Assembly: GCF_008369935.1 (NCBI RefSeq)
Contig: NZ_VTUZ01000041.1
Location: forward strand, 1-64,000
Direction of reading: 5' to 3'
DNA from: Paraburkholderia panacisoli
Lineage (GTDB): Bacteria > Pseudomonadota > Gammaproteobacteria > Burkholderiales > Burkholderiaceae
Length of the DNA stretch: 64,000 nt
Part shown: positions 1-7,775 of the stretch, piece by piece
How the letters are laid out: every line of letters begins with the position of its first letter
Position numbering within the stretch: the first letter of the stretch is position 1
Position numbers and translations under genes: made by a program
Notes under the pieces: generated by a model
What the model was told of the DNA's origin: nothing
Seen by the model: only the letters and a program-made list of their open reading frames with translations
The model's database searches: none

Positions 1-1046
1 ATCCTGAGGAAGCTGCGGCTTCTTTGCGTCTTCGTTCTCGCTGCCTTGTTCAACCCCAGCGTTGCCGCCGATGTGATGGTGTGACGTCGGCGGCAACGCG
101 AACCGAATTGTTCAGGACGGACTTCGTAGCCGACTTCATTGGCAATGGCTTCAATCGGCTGAGTGTCGGTTTCGAGCATCTGCTTGGCTTCTTCCAGCCG
201 CAGCGTATGCACGTAAGCGAGCGGCGCCATGCCTGTCGCCTGCTGAAAGCGGCGTTTGAATGAGCGCTCGGGCAAGCCGCTCATTTGCATCATCTTGCTG
301 ACTGGCGAGGGCTGCGCGTAGTGATCGGAGATCCACGACTGACAGCGCGCGATGACGGCATCTTCCGCCTGCCGCGTGCGCGCGAGCCGCGCGAACGGCT
401 GCTGGCCGACATCGTGCCAGTCGACGAGATTGATGCGCGCCGTCTGCATCGCGGTTTCGATGCCCGCCAGCCGCGCGATCAGATACAACGCCAGATCCAG
501 CCACGACGTGCCGCCGCCGGCCATGATGAGCCGCTCGCCCTCGCCCGATGCGACTAGCGCCCGATGCGCGCGTATCTTGATCGACGGATAGCGCCGTGCC
601 ATGAAATCGCAGTACGCCCAGTGCGTCGTCGCGTCGAGGCCGTCGAGCAGGCCGGCTTCTGCGAGCAGGATCGCGCCCGAGCACGCCGTTGCGAGAATCT
701 TGCCCTGCGCGAAACAGCGTCTGAGGCAGGCGATTTCGTGGTCGAAGCGGCCCGCGAGCGGCTCGCCGGGCGGGACCAGCAGCTCGGGCACGCAGATGAC
801 GTCGGCATCCGCGCACGCATCGAGCGGCGCGTCCGCCGTGATGCGCACGTTATTGCCGGCCACGAACGGGGCTACGTGGCGCGACACGACGCAGGGCGCG
901 ATGGGCGCGCGCCCCGGCTTGCCCTCGACGATGAGACCCCAGTCGCGCCCCGCCGACATGAACATGTCGTACATGCCGTACACGACGGATGCGGACGTCT
1001 CGGGCAGCGCGAGGATGCAGATGCGCACGGGTGAGCGGTCGTTCAT
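1..1046 (-). CDS. GlxA-type AraC-family transcriptional regulator (partial, C-terminus off the window)
   Basis: About 348 residues are visible from an ATG at 1046-1044; no stop is reached before base 1. The N-terminal ~180 residues form a DJ-1/PfpI (class I glutamine amidotransferase-like) sensing domain, with an ACSG nucleophile-elbow motif in the middle. An AraC-type helix-turn-helix domain follows, recognisable by PERSFKRRF, TGMAPLAYV and the AIANEVGYE motif. Family members usually control catabolic genes in response to small nitrogenous or amine ligands; the ligand here is unknown. After AIANEVGYE the sequence stops following the usual second helix (a short RCRRRH piece remains), so the C-terminus is either divergent or damaged by small indels, and the edge prevents a decision. 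The homocysteine methyltransferase gene diverges about 230 bases away and may be its target. Confidence 0.8.
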   Translation of the reverse strand, partial: MNDRSPVRICILALPETSASVVYGMYDMFMSAGRDWGLIVEGKPGRAPIAPCVVSRHVAPFVAGNNVRITADAPLDACADADVICVPELLVPPGEPLAGRFDHEIACLRRCFAQGKILATACSGAILLAEAGLLDGLDATTHWAYCDFMARRYPSIKIRAHRALVASGEGERLIMAGGGTSWLDLALYLIARLAGIETAMQTARINLVDWHDVGQQPFARLARTRQAEDAVIARCQSWISDHYAQPSPVSKMMQMSGLPERSFKRRFQQATGMAPLAYVHTLRLEEAKQMLETDTQPIEAIANEVGYEVRPEQFGSRCRRRHTITSAATLGLNKAARTKTQRSRSFLR

Positions 1047-1279
1047 GGCCGTTTTGTCCGGTAAGTTGCCGAAATGGCTTTGGCTTCGGGCGCACGCTCG
1101 CCGTATCGTGGCTCCGTCGCAATGTAATTAAAGTGTAAGGAAGGCGTTGGCGCCAGCACGCCCCGCAGGAACGGGCGCCCGGACGCTCATGTTTTATCTC
1201 CTTCTTTCACTCGGCGGATGCCCCGCCGATGCCTTGCCGACGACTTCCCAGACGTGGACTTCTTTGACGGAGCATGACC

Positions 1280-2245
1280 ATGAGCCAGTACCGCACTCAC
1301 CTTCCGCAACTCGATGACGCGCTTTTCATGACCGACGGCGGCATCGAGACGACGCTGATCTTTCACGATGGCATAGCGTTGCCTTGCTTCGCCGCGTTCG
1401 ATCTGCTGAAGGACGCCGCGGGCACCGCGCGCCTCGAAGCTTATTTCCGGCGCTATGCGAGTCTTGCGAGCAGGGAGGGTATCGGTCTCGTGCTCGAAGC
1501 TCCGACCTGGCGCGCGAATGCGGACTGGGGCCGCAAGCTGGGCTATTCCGACGCCGCGCTCGCGCAGGCAAACCGGAAGGCGATCGAACTGCTCGTGCAC
1601 GTGCGCGCCGAGTTCGAAACGCCGGACACGCAGATTGTCATCAGCGGTTGTCTAGGTCCGCGCGGCGATGCTTACCGGATCGATTCACGCATGACCCGCG
1701 ACGAGGCGCGAGCCTATCACCAGCCGCAGATCGACACTCTGGCGGCGACCGAGGCGGACATGGTCGCGGCCTTCACGATCACCTATCCGGAAGAAGGCAT
1801 CGGCGTGATCGATGCCGCGAGGCAAGCCCGCATGCCCGTGGCGGTTTCGTTCACGCTCGAAACGGACGGGCGCTTGCCGGCGGGCGACGCGTTGCGTGAT
1901 GTTATCGAGCGCGTCGACGCGGAAACCGGCGCCTATGCCGCGTATTACATGATCAATTGCGCGCATCCATCGCATTTCGAAACCGTGCTGGGCGATGGAG
2001 GCGCGTGGCTCGAACGCATTCACGGCATCCGCGCGAACGCGTCGCGGCGCAGCCACGCCGAACTCGACGAATCCGCCGACCTCGACGACGGCAACCCGGA
2101 GGAACTCGGCGCACAGTATCGGGCGCTGAACGCTTTGTTGCCGCGCATGAACGTGGTGGGCGGATGCTGTGGCACGGATCACCGCCATGTCAGCGCGATC
2201 TGTAGCGCAATAAAGGGCGTGAGAGCACAGTATGCGAGCGCGTGA
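1280..2245 (+). CDS. Homocysteine S-methyltransferase family protein
   Basis: This 321-residue protein has the homocysteine S-methyltransferase (BHMT/MmuM) fold from end to end. The family transfers a methyl group from S-methylmethionine, betaine or a similar donor to a thiol such as homocysteine, using a zinc held by three cysteines. Visible marks are the N-terminal DGGIETTLI, the first zinc-ligand region MINCAHP, and the C-terminal GGCCGTD with the paired cysteines. The second ATG (1280) is chosen because a GGAG lies seven bases upstream; the ATG at 1274 is too close to it. The gene is alone and divergent from the GlxA-like regulator. The donor cannot be told from sequence. Confidence 0.85.
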   Translation: MSQYRTHLPQLDDALFMTDGGIETTLIFHDGIALPCFAAFDLLKDAAGTARLEAYFRRYASLASREGIGLVLEAPTWRANADWGRKLGYSDAALAQANRKAIELLVHVRAEFETPDTQIVISGCLGPRGDAYRIDSRMTRDEARAYHQPQIDTLAATEADMVAAFTITYPEEGIGVIDAARQARMPVAVSFTLETDGRLPAGDALRDVIERVDAETGAYAAYYMINCAHPSHFETVLGDGGAWLERIHGIRANASRRSHAELDESADLDDGNPEELGAQYRALNALLPRMNVVGGCCGTDHRHVSAICSAIKGVRAQYASA

Positions 2246-2473
2246 TGGTGTCATTGCGCATCGGCCGGCCTCGGAAAGCGTTTGATTGCTGCGGCACGTT
2301 CGGTGGGTGTCGGGCAGCAACAGACACCTCCGATGACGTCGTCGGTCACGTATCGTTCAGGTACAGACATGAACCGTGACCTTTGTTTGACTACGACACC
2401 GCCGAGCAGCCGGTATCGGATGGCCAAACTGACGACCGGCTTCGCTATGTGCATCGGGCCACGGCCGCATGCG

Positions 2474-2923
2474 TCACTGTTTGATGCGTTCGCTCGATGG
2501 CTGCCTGCATACGATCGCGGTCAGCACCAACGGAATGACCGGATGCACGACGGCGGTGCTCCCCGCGTCTACGAGAAGACGCTTGACCGAATCCGCCGAA
2601 CCCAGCACCACCGCGCCGTAAACCGGGCCTGATGAAGCTTTGCCTCCGCCACCTTTAAAAAGCGGGTCATCCGGCTGATATCCAAAGACAGCATGAACGG
2701 GAAGGCCGAATGCAGTCAAGCTGGCGTCGTTGGCGGGGCGGAACGCGTTCACTGAATTGGACTCAACGCGCATTGGTGGGGTTTTGATCGAATGTGCCTC
2801 AACGAGACGGACGACGAAATCATGTGCTGTTTCCGCGCACGCCAGTTGATCGTCCAGCGCGTAGCTGGACGCCGGCGTTGGAAAAACTGCAATGATTGCC
2901 AGAAGCCCGGAGATTAACCGCAT
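2474..2923 (-). CDS. Small secreted protein of unknown function
   Basis: A 149-residue protein opens with a clear Sec signal peptide (MRLISGLLAIIAVFPTPASS, cleavage probably near residue 20-22). The mature part contains a Gly/Lys-rich loop (KGGGGKASSG), then a hydrophobic GPVYGAVVLG and VVHPVIPLVLTAIVC segment, and two cysteines that could form a periplasmic disulfide. No domain is recognised. No operon partner lies beside it. The reading is favoured by the intact signal peptide and length rather than by homology. Confidence 0.55.
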   Translation of the reverse strand: MRLISGLLAIIAVFPTPASSYALDDQLACAETAHDFVVRLVEAHSIKTPPMRVESNSVNAFRPANDASLTAFGLPVHAVFGYQPDDPLFKGGGGKASSGPVYGAVVLGSADSVKRLLVDAGSTAVVHPVIPLVLTAIVCRQPSSERIKQ

Positions 2924-3258
2924 GGCACACTTCCTTAAAATCGGTCCAAAGGATGGCTACCGGGTCATCACCGGTCGGCGACGGTCGACCACGATTCATG
3001 GAGTCCCCAGGCCTCACCAACCTCAAGCATTTACCGTACCACCAAGACCCACCGCCATCACATGCGCAGCGCCTCTGCCGCGCAAGACTTCAAGCCTTGC
3101 GGGGACGCGGAGCCGCAGCCGGCTGCGCTGTCCTACGCGAGGCGTGGCATTGCATGCTTCCTGACGGTGGTCCAGGGCGATACTGCCGCTGCAGGCCTTG
3201 AGGTCGTTCCGTTCTAGCTCTTTTCTACAACTACAGTCTGTGCGCCAACCCAGACTAA
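2924..3258. other. Intergenic stretch without a supported gene
   Basis: Short open frames exist on both strands but none has a good ribosome site or a recognisable domain. The stretch separates the small secreted protein from the toxin-antitoxin remnant. Confidence 0.5.
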
Positions 3259-3537
3259 TTCGCGGGAACCGAATCACTGTTCGCGAATAGCAGAACGTTT
3301 CTTCTATCCACAGCCGACTCCAACCTGCGTTTTCAGAAGCACCGGGCGATCCGGCTGGCGCGTATCGTTGCTCAGGCTATGGCAGCCTTCGGAAACACCG
3401 AAAAGGCAATGCATCGGCTTCGGAATCCACAAAAGCGCTTCGCGGGGCGCAGTGCGCTGGACATGACCAGCACTGAACACGGCGGCCGCCTCGTCGAAGA
3501 TGCCCTGATCCAGATCGACGAAGGGTATTTCGCCTGA
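3259..3537 (+). pseudogene. MbcA/ParS/Xre-type antitoxin C-terminal remnant
   Basis: The frame opens after a TAA at 3256-3258 and runs 92 codons to a TGA at 3535-3537. The last ~65 codons match the toxin-binding domain of MbcA/ParS/Xre antitoxins: LARIVAQAMAAFG, then RLRNPQKRFAGRSALDM, STEHGGRLVED and the terminal IDEGYFA. No start codon lies before this domain and the N-terminal DNA-binding half is absent, so this is a 5'-truncated fragment. Its stop overlaps the start of the RES remnant (TGATG), the usual antitoxin-toxin coupling of this family. Confidence 0.7.
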
Positions 3538-3878
3538 TGGTTCTTTGGAGGATTAGCAATTGCGCCGATCTGAAAGGACTCGGCGGTCTTCGCGCGCCCG
3601 GTCGGTGGCATTTTGCAGGCCAGCCAGTGGTCCACTTAGCAGAACACCCGGCAGGCGCCCTTCTGGAAACACTGGTGCACGAGGAGATCAGCAGTACCGG
3701 TGATCTCCCGGATACTTACCGGTTGCTAAAGTGGGTCGCGACGCCACGTAGCCGACGCAGCCAAACAAGCTGCTGCAAGGCTATCGTGCACCGCCGTCCT
3801 GCATCATCACCAGCGAGAGTGACGCGGAGAGAATCGATTTCGCCAGCTTGTCGTCATCCACCGCGCGCGCGAGCGTGA
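3537..3878 (+). pseudogene. RES-domain toxin remnant, C-terminally truncated
   Basis: RES toxins are NAD+-degrading proteins of roughly 150-220 residues. Here the first ~64 codons are well preserved: MVLWRISNCADL, GGLRAPGRWHFAGQPVVHLAEHP split across the conserved Arg and Tyr/His region, and ALLETLVHEE. After TYRLLKW (near base 3728) the sequence no longer resembles the family and turns into Arg/Ser-rich shadow coding. The catalytic core is therefore incomplete and a working toxin is unlikely. The 3' end lies about 50 bases from the 3' end of the neighbouring TetR gene, so a rearrangement between them probably removed the rest. Confidence 0.7.
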
Positions 3879-4362
3879 TGGCCCCCACGATGGTCGCGAC
3901 GATACCCAGCCCAGCGTCTTTGCTATCACTGGATGCGGTTTGCGCTATTTGTGACGCCAGTTTGCGCACGTAACCCGTAAGCCGTTCCCTGACGTCCGGA
4001 TTCGCATGCCGCGCTTCCCCGGCGAGTGCGCACAGCGCACATCCATTGCCGGGATTCTTCACGTGACGCTCGTTGAGGAAAGCCTCGGCGATAGACTGCA
4101 GAGGCGTTTCCCCACGCTTTCCCGCACCGGTTGCGAGAGACGCAATGCGCTTCTCGCTCTGGCTAACCGCGTGCTCGAGCGCTTCCAGGATCAACGCATC
4201 ACGCGACGAAAAATGGCCGTAGAACGCGCCGTGTGTGAGCCCCGCGCTACGCATGCAATCGGCGACGCCGAGCGCCTCGATGCCGTGTTCGCGAATCTGC
4301 CGTGACGCGTTCTCCAGAACCCGCTGCCTGCTCTCAGCCTTTTGTGCCTGCGAATAACCCAT
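3781..4362 (-). CDS. TetR/AcrR-family transcriptional regulator
   Basis: A 193-residue one-domain repressor. The N-terminal helix-turn-helix is typical: IREHGIEALGVADCMRSAGLTHGAFYGHF (residues ~23-51, read in two parts) with the TetR hallmark GLTHGAFYGHF. The C-terminal ligand-binding half contains CALCALAGE, seen in TetR proteins that control SDR or efflux genes. It is divergent from the SDR at 4585 and the shared ~220-base gap carries a short perfect palindrome, so local autoregulation with control of that SDR is likely. The inducer is unknown. Confidence 0.85.
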   Translation of the reverse strand: MGYSQAQKAESRQRVLENASRQIREHGIEALGVADCMRSAGLTHGAFYGHFSSRDALILEALEHAVSQSEKRIASLATGAGKRGETPLQSIAEAFLNERHVKNPGNGCALCALAGEARHANPDVRERLTGYVRKLASQIAQTASSDSKDAGLGIVATIVGAITLARAVDDDKLAKSILSASLSLVMMQDGGAR

Positions 4363-4398
4363 TTTTCCGCCTCATCACGCTTGACAATCTGCATGATG

Positions 4399-4409
4399 AG
4401 TATAATACT
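4399..4409. promoter_or_regulatory. Candidate TetR operator/promoter in the TetR-SDR gap
   Basis: AGTATAATACT is a perfect 11-base palindrome whose centre is a consensus TATAAT -10 box. A consensus TTGACA lies at 4381-4386, 14 bases upstream of the -10, shorter than optimal. The direct repeat TCTGCATGATG occurs at 4388-4398 and again at 4415-4425, flanking the palindrome. A repressor bound here would cover the promoter. The assignment is positional inference. Confidence 0.45.
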
Positions 4410-4584
4410 GATTTTCTGCATGATGTTCAACATACAGAATGAACTGTTGGCGATGCTCATGCCCGTTCGGATGCGGCGGCTGTGCTGCGCTGCGCTGCTT
4501 AACAGAGATTTTTGCGAGGTTTTCGCGCCGTCACCAGGCGCGGCTTTGGACGTCACCTCACGGCGTAATACACAGGAGAAGGAT

Positions 4585-5361
4585 ATGCGTTTTACTGGAA
4601 AGACAGCGCTCGTCACTGGCGGCAACAGCGGCATTGGTTTTACTGCAGCGAAGCTTTTGATCGCCGAAGGCGCCCGTGTTGCGATCTCCGGCCGCGATCC
4701 CGCAAAACTGGATCAGGCAGTATCCGAACTCGGTGAAAACGCGCTTGGCATTCAGGCCGATCTCGATGATGAAACCGCGATCGAATCGATGTTCAAGCAG
4801 ATCCAGCAAACATTCGGATCCCTCGACATCGTGTTCGCCAACGCCGGGATCTCCGGTCCGACGCCGCTCGGCGGCACGACCGCTGCTGCATTTGAGGCGA
4901 TTCTTCGCACCAATCTCACCGCAGTCTTTCTCACTGTTCAATCGGCTCTTCCGTTGATGAGCGCGGGAGGCTCGATCGTATTGAACGGCTCCGTGATGCG
5001 CGAATTGGGCACACCTGGGTCAGCCGCTTATTCCGCTACGAAGGCGGGCGTCACCGGCATGGCGAAGGTGTTTGCGTCTGAACTCGTGCAGCGTGGCATT
5101 CGCGTCAACACTGTGATCCCTGGCGGCACGCGCACACCGATCTGGACGCGCGGCGCACGGGCCGGCGCAACGATCGACGGGACCGAAGAAGCGTTCGCGC
5201 CGCGCATTCCGATGGCTCGCCTCGCTACACCAGAAGAAGTGGCCAAGGCCGTGCTTTTCCTCGCGTCCGACGATGCTTCGGGAATCACGGCGGCGGAAAT
5301 CGTCGTCGACGGCGGCACGATCGGTGCGCCGTGGGGCGCGCCCGTGTTTCGCAAGGGGTGA
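4585..5361 (+). CDS. SDR-family oxidoreductase
   Basis: A 258-residue classical short-chain dehydrogenase. It shows the cofactor loop TGGNSGIG (residues ~11-18), the NAG motif (FANAGIS), catalytic YSATK and a C-terminal VDGGTIGAPWGAP. The Arg in SGRDP after the second strand suggests NADP(H) preference. The start is set by an AGGAGAAGG ribosome site 4-5 bases upstream; a longer frame to 4342 lacks one. It is divergent from and probably repressed by the TetR protein. Substrate unknown; such TetR-linked SDRs often reduce quinones or ketones. Confidence 0.85.
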   Translation: MRFTGKTALVTGGNSGIGFTAAKLLIAEGARVAISGRDPAKLDQAVSELGENALGIQADLDDETAIESMFKQIQQTFGSLDIVFANAGISGPTPLGGTTAAAFEAILRTNLTAVFLTVQSALPLMSAGGSIVLNGSVMRELGTPGSAAYSATKAGVTGMAKVFASELVQRGIRVNTVIPGGTRTPIWTRGARAGATIDGTEEAFAPRIPMARLATPEEVAKAVLFLASDDASGITAAEIVVDGGTIGAPWGAPVFRKG

Positions 5362-5769
5362 AGGGGCTCGACTTTCCGGTTGCAGCTCGACCAGCTTAGG
5401 ACCGCGACGCGCCGTCCTAAGCTGCCGGCTAATTTGCGACCGCCCGACAATTCGACGGTAGCAAACTACGGATGACGACTGAGTTCCTTCGCCAGGATCT
5501 CTTCGATAGAGGAGACGGTCCGATTTTGTCGCGATGAGAAGCGTGAAGAAAATTCACTCGCTATGCGAAGTAGTACTTATGTTACCAAGTCGTAGAATTG
5601 ATCAGCGGTAGACGGATGGATTCGGTGAGAGCACTTCATTTGTCCTTTGGCAATCATATGCGTGAGTTCAATTCCGCCGAGAAGGCAAACTGTAAAAATT
5701 CATGCACTTGCTGAATCCGCCCGAAGTACTCTATGGATCAGACACCCTCCTCATCCTGAGGCTTGATCC
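5362..5769. other. Intergenic stretch with one hairpin
   Basis: No supported gene. A perfect inverted repeat with 10-base arms (AGCTTAGGAC at 5393-5402, GTCCTAAGCT at 5414-5423) lies 32 bases after the SDR stop. It is followed by no T-run. Confidence 0.5.
5393..5423 (+). terminator. Hairpin after the SDR gene, possible terminator
   Basis: Ten perfectly paired bases around an 11-base loop, just downstream of the SDR stop codon. The lack of a T-tract makes it either a weak or factor-dependent terminator, or a 3'-end stabilising hairpin. Confidence 0.4.
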
Positions 5770-7731
5770 ATGCACGCCAAAGAAACTGCGTCAACGCATC
5801 CGGGCATGCCCGTGTTCCAGACGAACGGTGACCGGCATTCTTTCGGTAACGCGGCGATCGCCTTGAACTGGACCGTCAGGCACCAGCATCTGGCCGATTT
5901 CGCCCTGACCGACCGCGTGCACATGCGTACCCTGCGGGTCACCGCGCCGTTTGCGCTATCGCTGGCCGACGGTCACACACTGGGCATTGCCGAGCTGAAA
6001 CTGCTTGCGCCGTTGCGCGAAGAAATACTGGCGGCAAATCCAGAAGCGTCTCGACTGGCCGAACGGATCGCGGGCAGACGTGTGCGTGCCATCCTCGGTG
6101 ACGAACAGGATCGCCTGCGGGTGGAGTGGAGCGTAGAGCAACGCGAAAGCTCGCAGTACTTGCGCTTGCAGGTGGCGATCACCGCGATCAGCAAGGACGA
6201 GCACGTTGCCACCGTTTCGCTGTTGGAGACGCAGGCGTGCGGTGCGCAAACCAGCGGAGAGTTCAAGGGAGCACCTGTGGTCGCGGGCAACGTTTACCTT
6301 GGTTTCGAGCTTCCGTTGTCGGAAGGCCGGGTACGCGGGGACACCGTCAGCTTCACCGTGTCGCGGGCGTTGCCGCTGGAAAAGGGCAAGACCAGTGTCT
6401 TCTCGGCGGTGGCCGGTGTGGCTCGCGACGGCCAGCTACGCCGCGATTTCGCGGCCTATCTCGAACGCGAACGGGCCCATCCGTACCGCCCGTTCCTGCA
6501 CTACAACTGTTGGTATGACATCGGTTACCTCGTGCCGTACACGCAGCAGCAAGCGCTCGAACGCATCGACGAGATCGGCCGCGAGTTGCACGACAAGCGC
6601 GGCGTACAACTCGACTCCTTCCTGTTTGATGACGGCTGGGACGACTACAGCGGCAGTTGGCATTTCGGCAAGGATTTCCCGCATGGATTCGTGCCGCTGC
6701 GCGACGCCGCCGCCCGCTACGGCGCGTCGCCCGGCGTGTGGCTGTCACCGTGGGGCGGCTATGGCTCGACGCGGCAGGAACGCGTGACGCGAGGCCACAC
6801 CGCCGGATACGAGATCATCGATGGTTGCTTCGCGCTGTCCGGGCCGAAATACTACCGACGCTTCCATGAGGCCGTGATGGAACTGCTCACACAGCACGGC
6901 ATCAATCAGTTCAAATTCGATGGCACCGGTAATTTTGACAAGGTGGTCCCGGGCAGCCGCTTCAGCAGCGACTGGGACGCGGCGATCCAGTTGATCGAGG
7001 ACATCCGCGAGGCCAGGCCCGAAACCTTCGTCAACCTCACCGTCGGCACCTATCCATCGCCGTTCTGGCTACGCTACGCTGATTCGATCTGGCGCGGCGG
7101 CAAGGATGACGACCTGGCCGGCGTTGGCAGCAATCGCGAACGCTGGATGACCTACCGTGATGCACAGACTTACCGCAATGTCGTAGTCAGGAGTCCGCTG
7201 TTTCCGCTCAACTCGCTGATGCTCCATGGCATCATCTACGCGCAGTTCAACGATCGGTTGAACACCGCTCAAGGCCAGGACTTCGCAAATGAAGTGCATT
7301 CGTACTTCGGTAGCGGCGCGCAACTGCAGGAGTTGTACATCACGCCGTCGCTGCTCGGCGACGGCGACTGGGACGTTCTCGCCGAATCTGCCAGATGGGC
7401 CCGGGCCAACGCCGAGGTGCTGCGCGACAGCCACTGGATTGGCGGTGCGCCGGATGGGCTCGAGGTGTACGGCTGGGCTGCATGGTCGCCGGTCAAGGCG
7501 ATCATCACGTTGCGCAATCCCGACAGCCAGGCGAAGCGCTTCGTGCTCGAATTGCAGCGGCAACTGGAATTGCCAGCCGGCGCGGCGGAACGATTCCAGA
7601 CGCGCAGCTTATGGCACGGCCCTGCCTCGCAGGTTCCGCCGGTACTGGACGCGGACCGGCCGCAGACTATCTCACTCGCGCCTTTCGAAGTGCTCACTTT
7701 GGAGCTGGTCCCGGCCGATGGCGAAGGGTAA
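5770..7731 (+). CDS. Clan GH-D-like glycoside hydrolase (alpha-galactosidase-like)
   Basis: A 653-residue protein with an N-terminal beta-sandwich (~1-240), a TIM barrel (~240-560) and a C-terminal beta domain. The barrel has the pattern of GH36/GH27 alpha-galactosidases: FLFDDGWDDY, then FKFDGTGN with Asp384 in the place of the nucleophile, and SIWRGGKDDD (Asp438 to Asp448) where the acid/base Asp is expected. Homologues are sometimes mislabelled enterotoxin. No signal peptide is seen at the chosen start, so a cytoplasmic location is likely unless exported otherwise. It converges with a GH35 gene 44 bases away; the pair suggests use of galactose-containing plant or microbial glycans. Exact linkage cannot be told. 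Confidence 0.7.
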   Translation: MHAKETASTHPGMPVFQTNGDRHSFGNAAIALNWTVRHQHLADFALTDRVHMRTLRVTAPFALSLADGHTLGIAELKLLAPLREEILAANPEASRLAERIAGRRVRAILGDEQDRLRVEWSVEQRESSQYLRLQVAITAISKDEHVATVSLLETQACGAQTSGEFKGAPVVAGNVYLGFELPLSEGRVRGDTVSFTVSRALPLEKGKTSVFSAVAGVARDGQLRRDFAAYLERERAHPYRPFLHYNCWYDIGYLVPYTQQQALERIDEIGRELHDKRGVQLDSFLFDDGWDDYSGSWHFGKDFPHGFVPLRDAAARYGASPGVWLSPWGGYGSTRQERVTRGHTAGYEIIDGCFALSGPKYYRRFHEAVMELLTQHGINQFKFDGTGNFDKVVPGSRFSSDWDAAIQLIEDIREARPETFVNLTVGTYPSPFWLRYADSIWRGGKDDDLAGVGSNRERWMTYRDAQTYRNVVVRSPLFPLNSLMLHGIIYAQFNDRLNTAQGQDFANEVHSYFGSGAQLQELYITPSLLGDGDWDVLAESARWARANAEVLRDSHWIGGAPDGLEVYGWAAWSPVKAIITLRNPDSQAKRFVLELQRQLELPAGAAERFQTRSLWHGPASQVPPVLDADRPQTISLAPFEVLTLELVPADGEG

Positions 7732-7775
7732 TCGAAGTTGCCGCGGATTCCCCGTGTTGGCTGCCGGTGCCCTCT

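Noticed and set aside
151..816. A 221-codon reverse reading frame
   Set aside because: Arg/Ala-rich, no domain; it overlaps the GlxA-like gene in another frame and is a GC-driven shadow.
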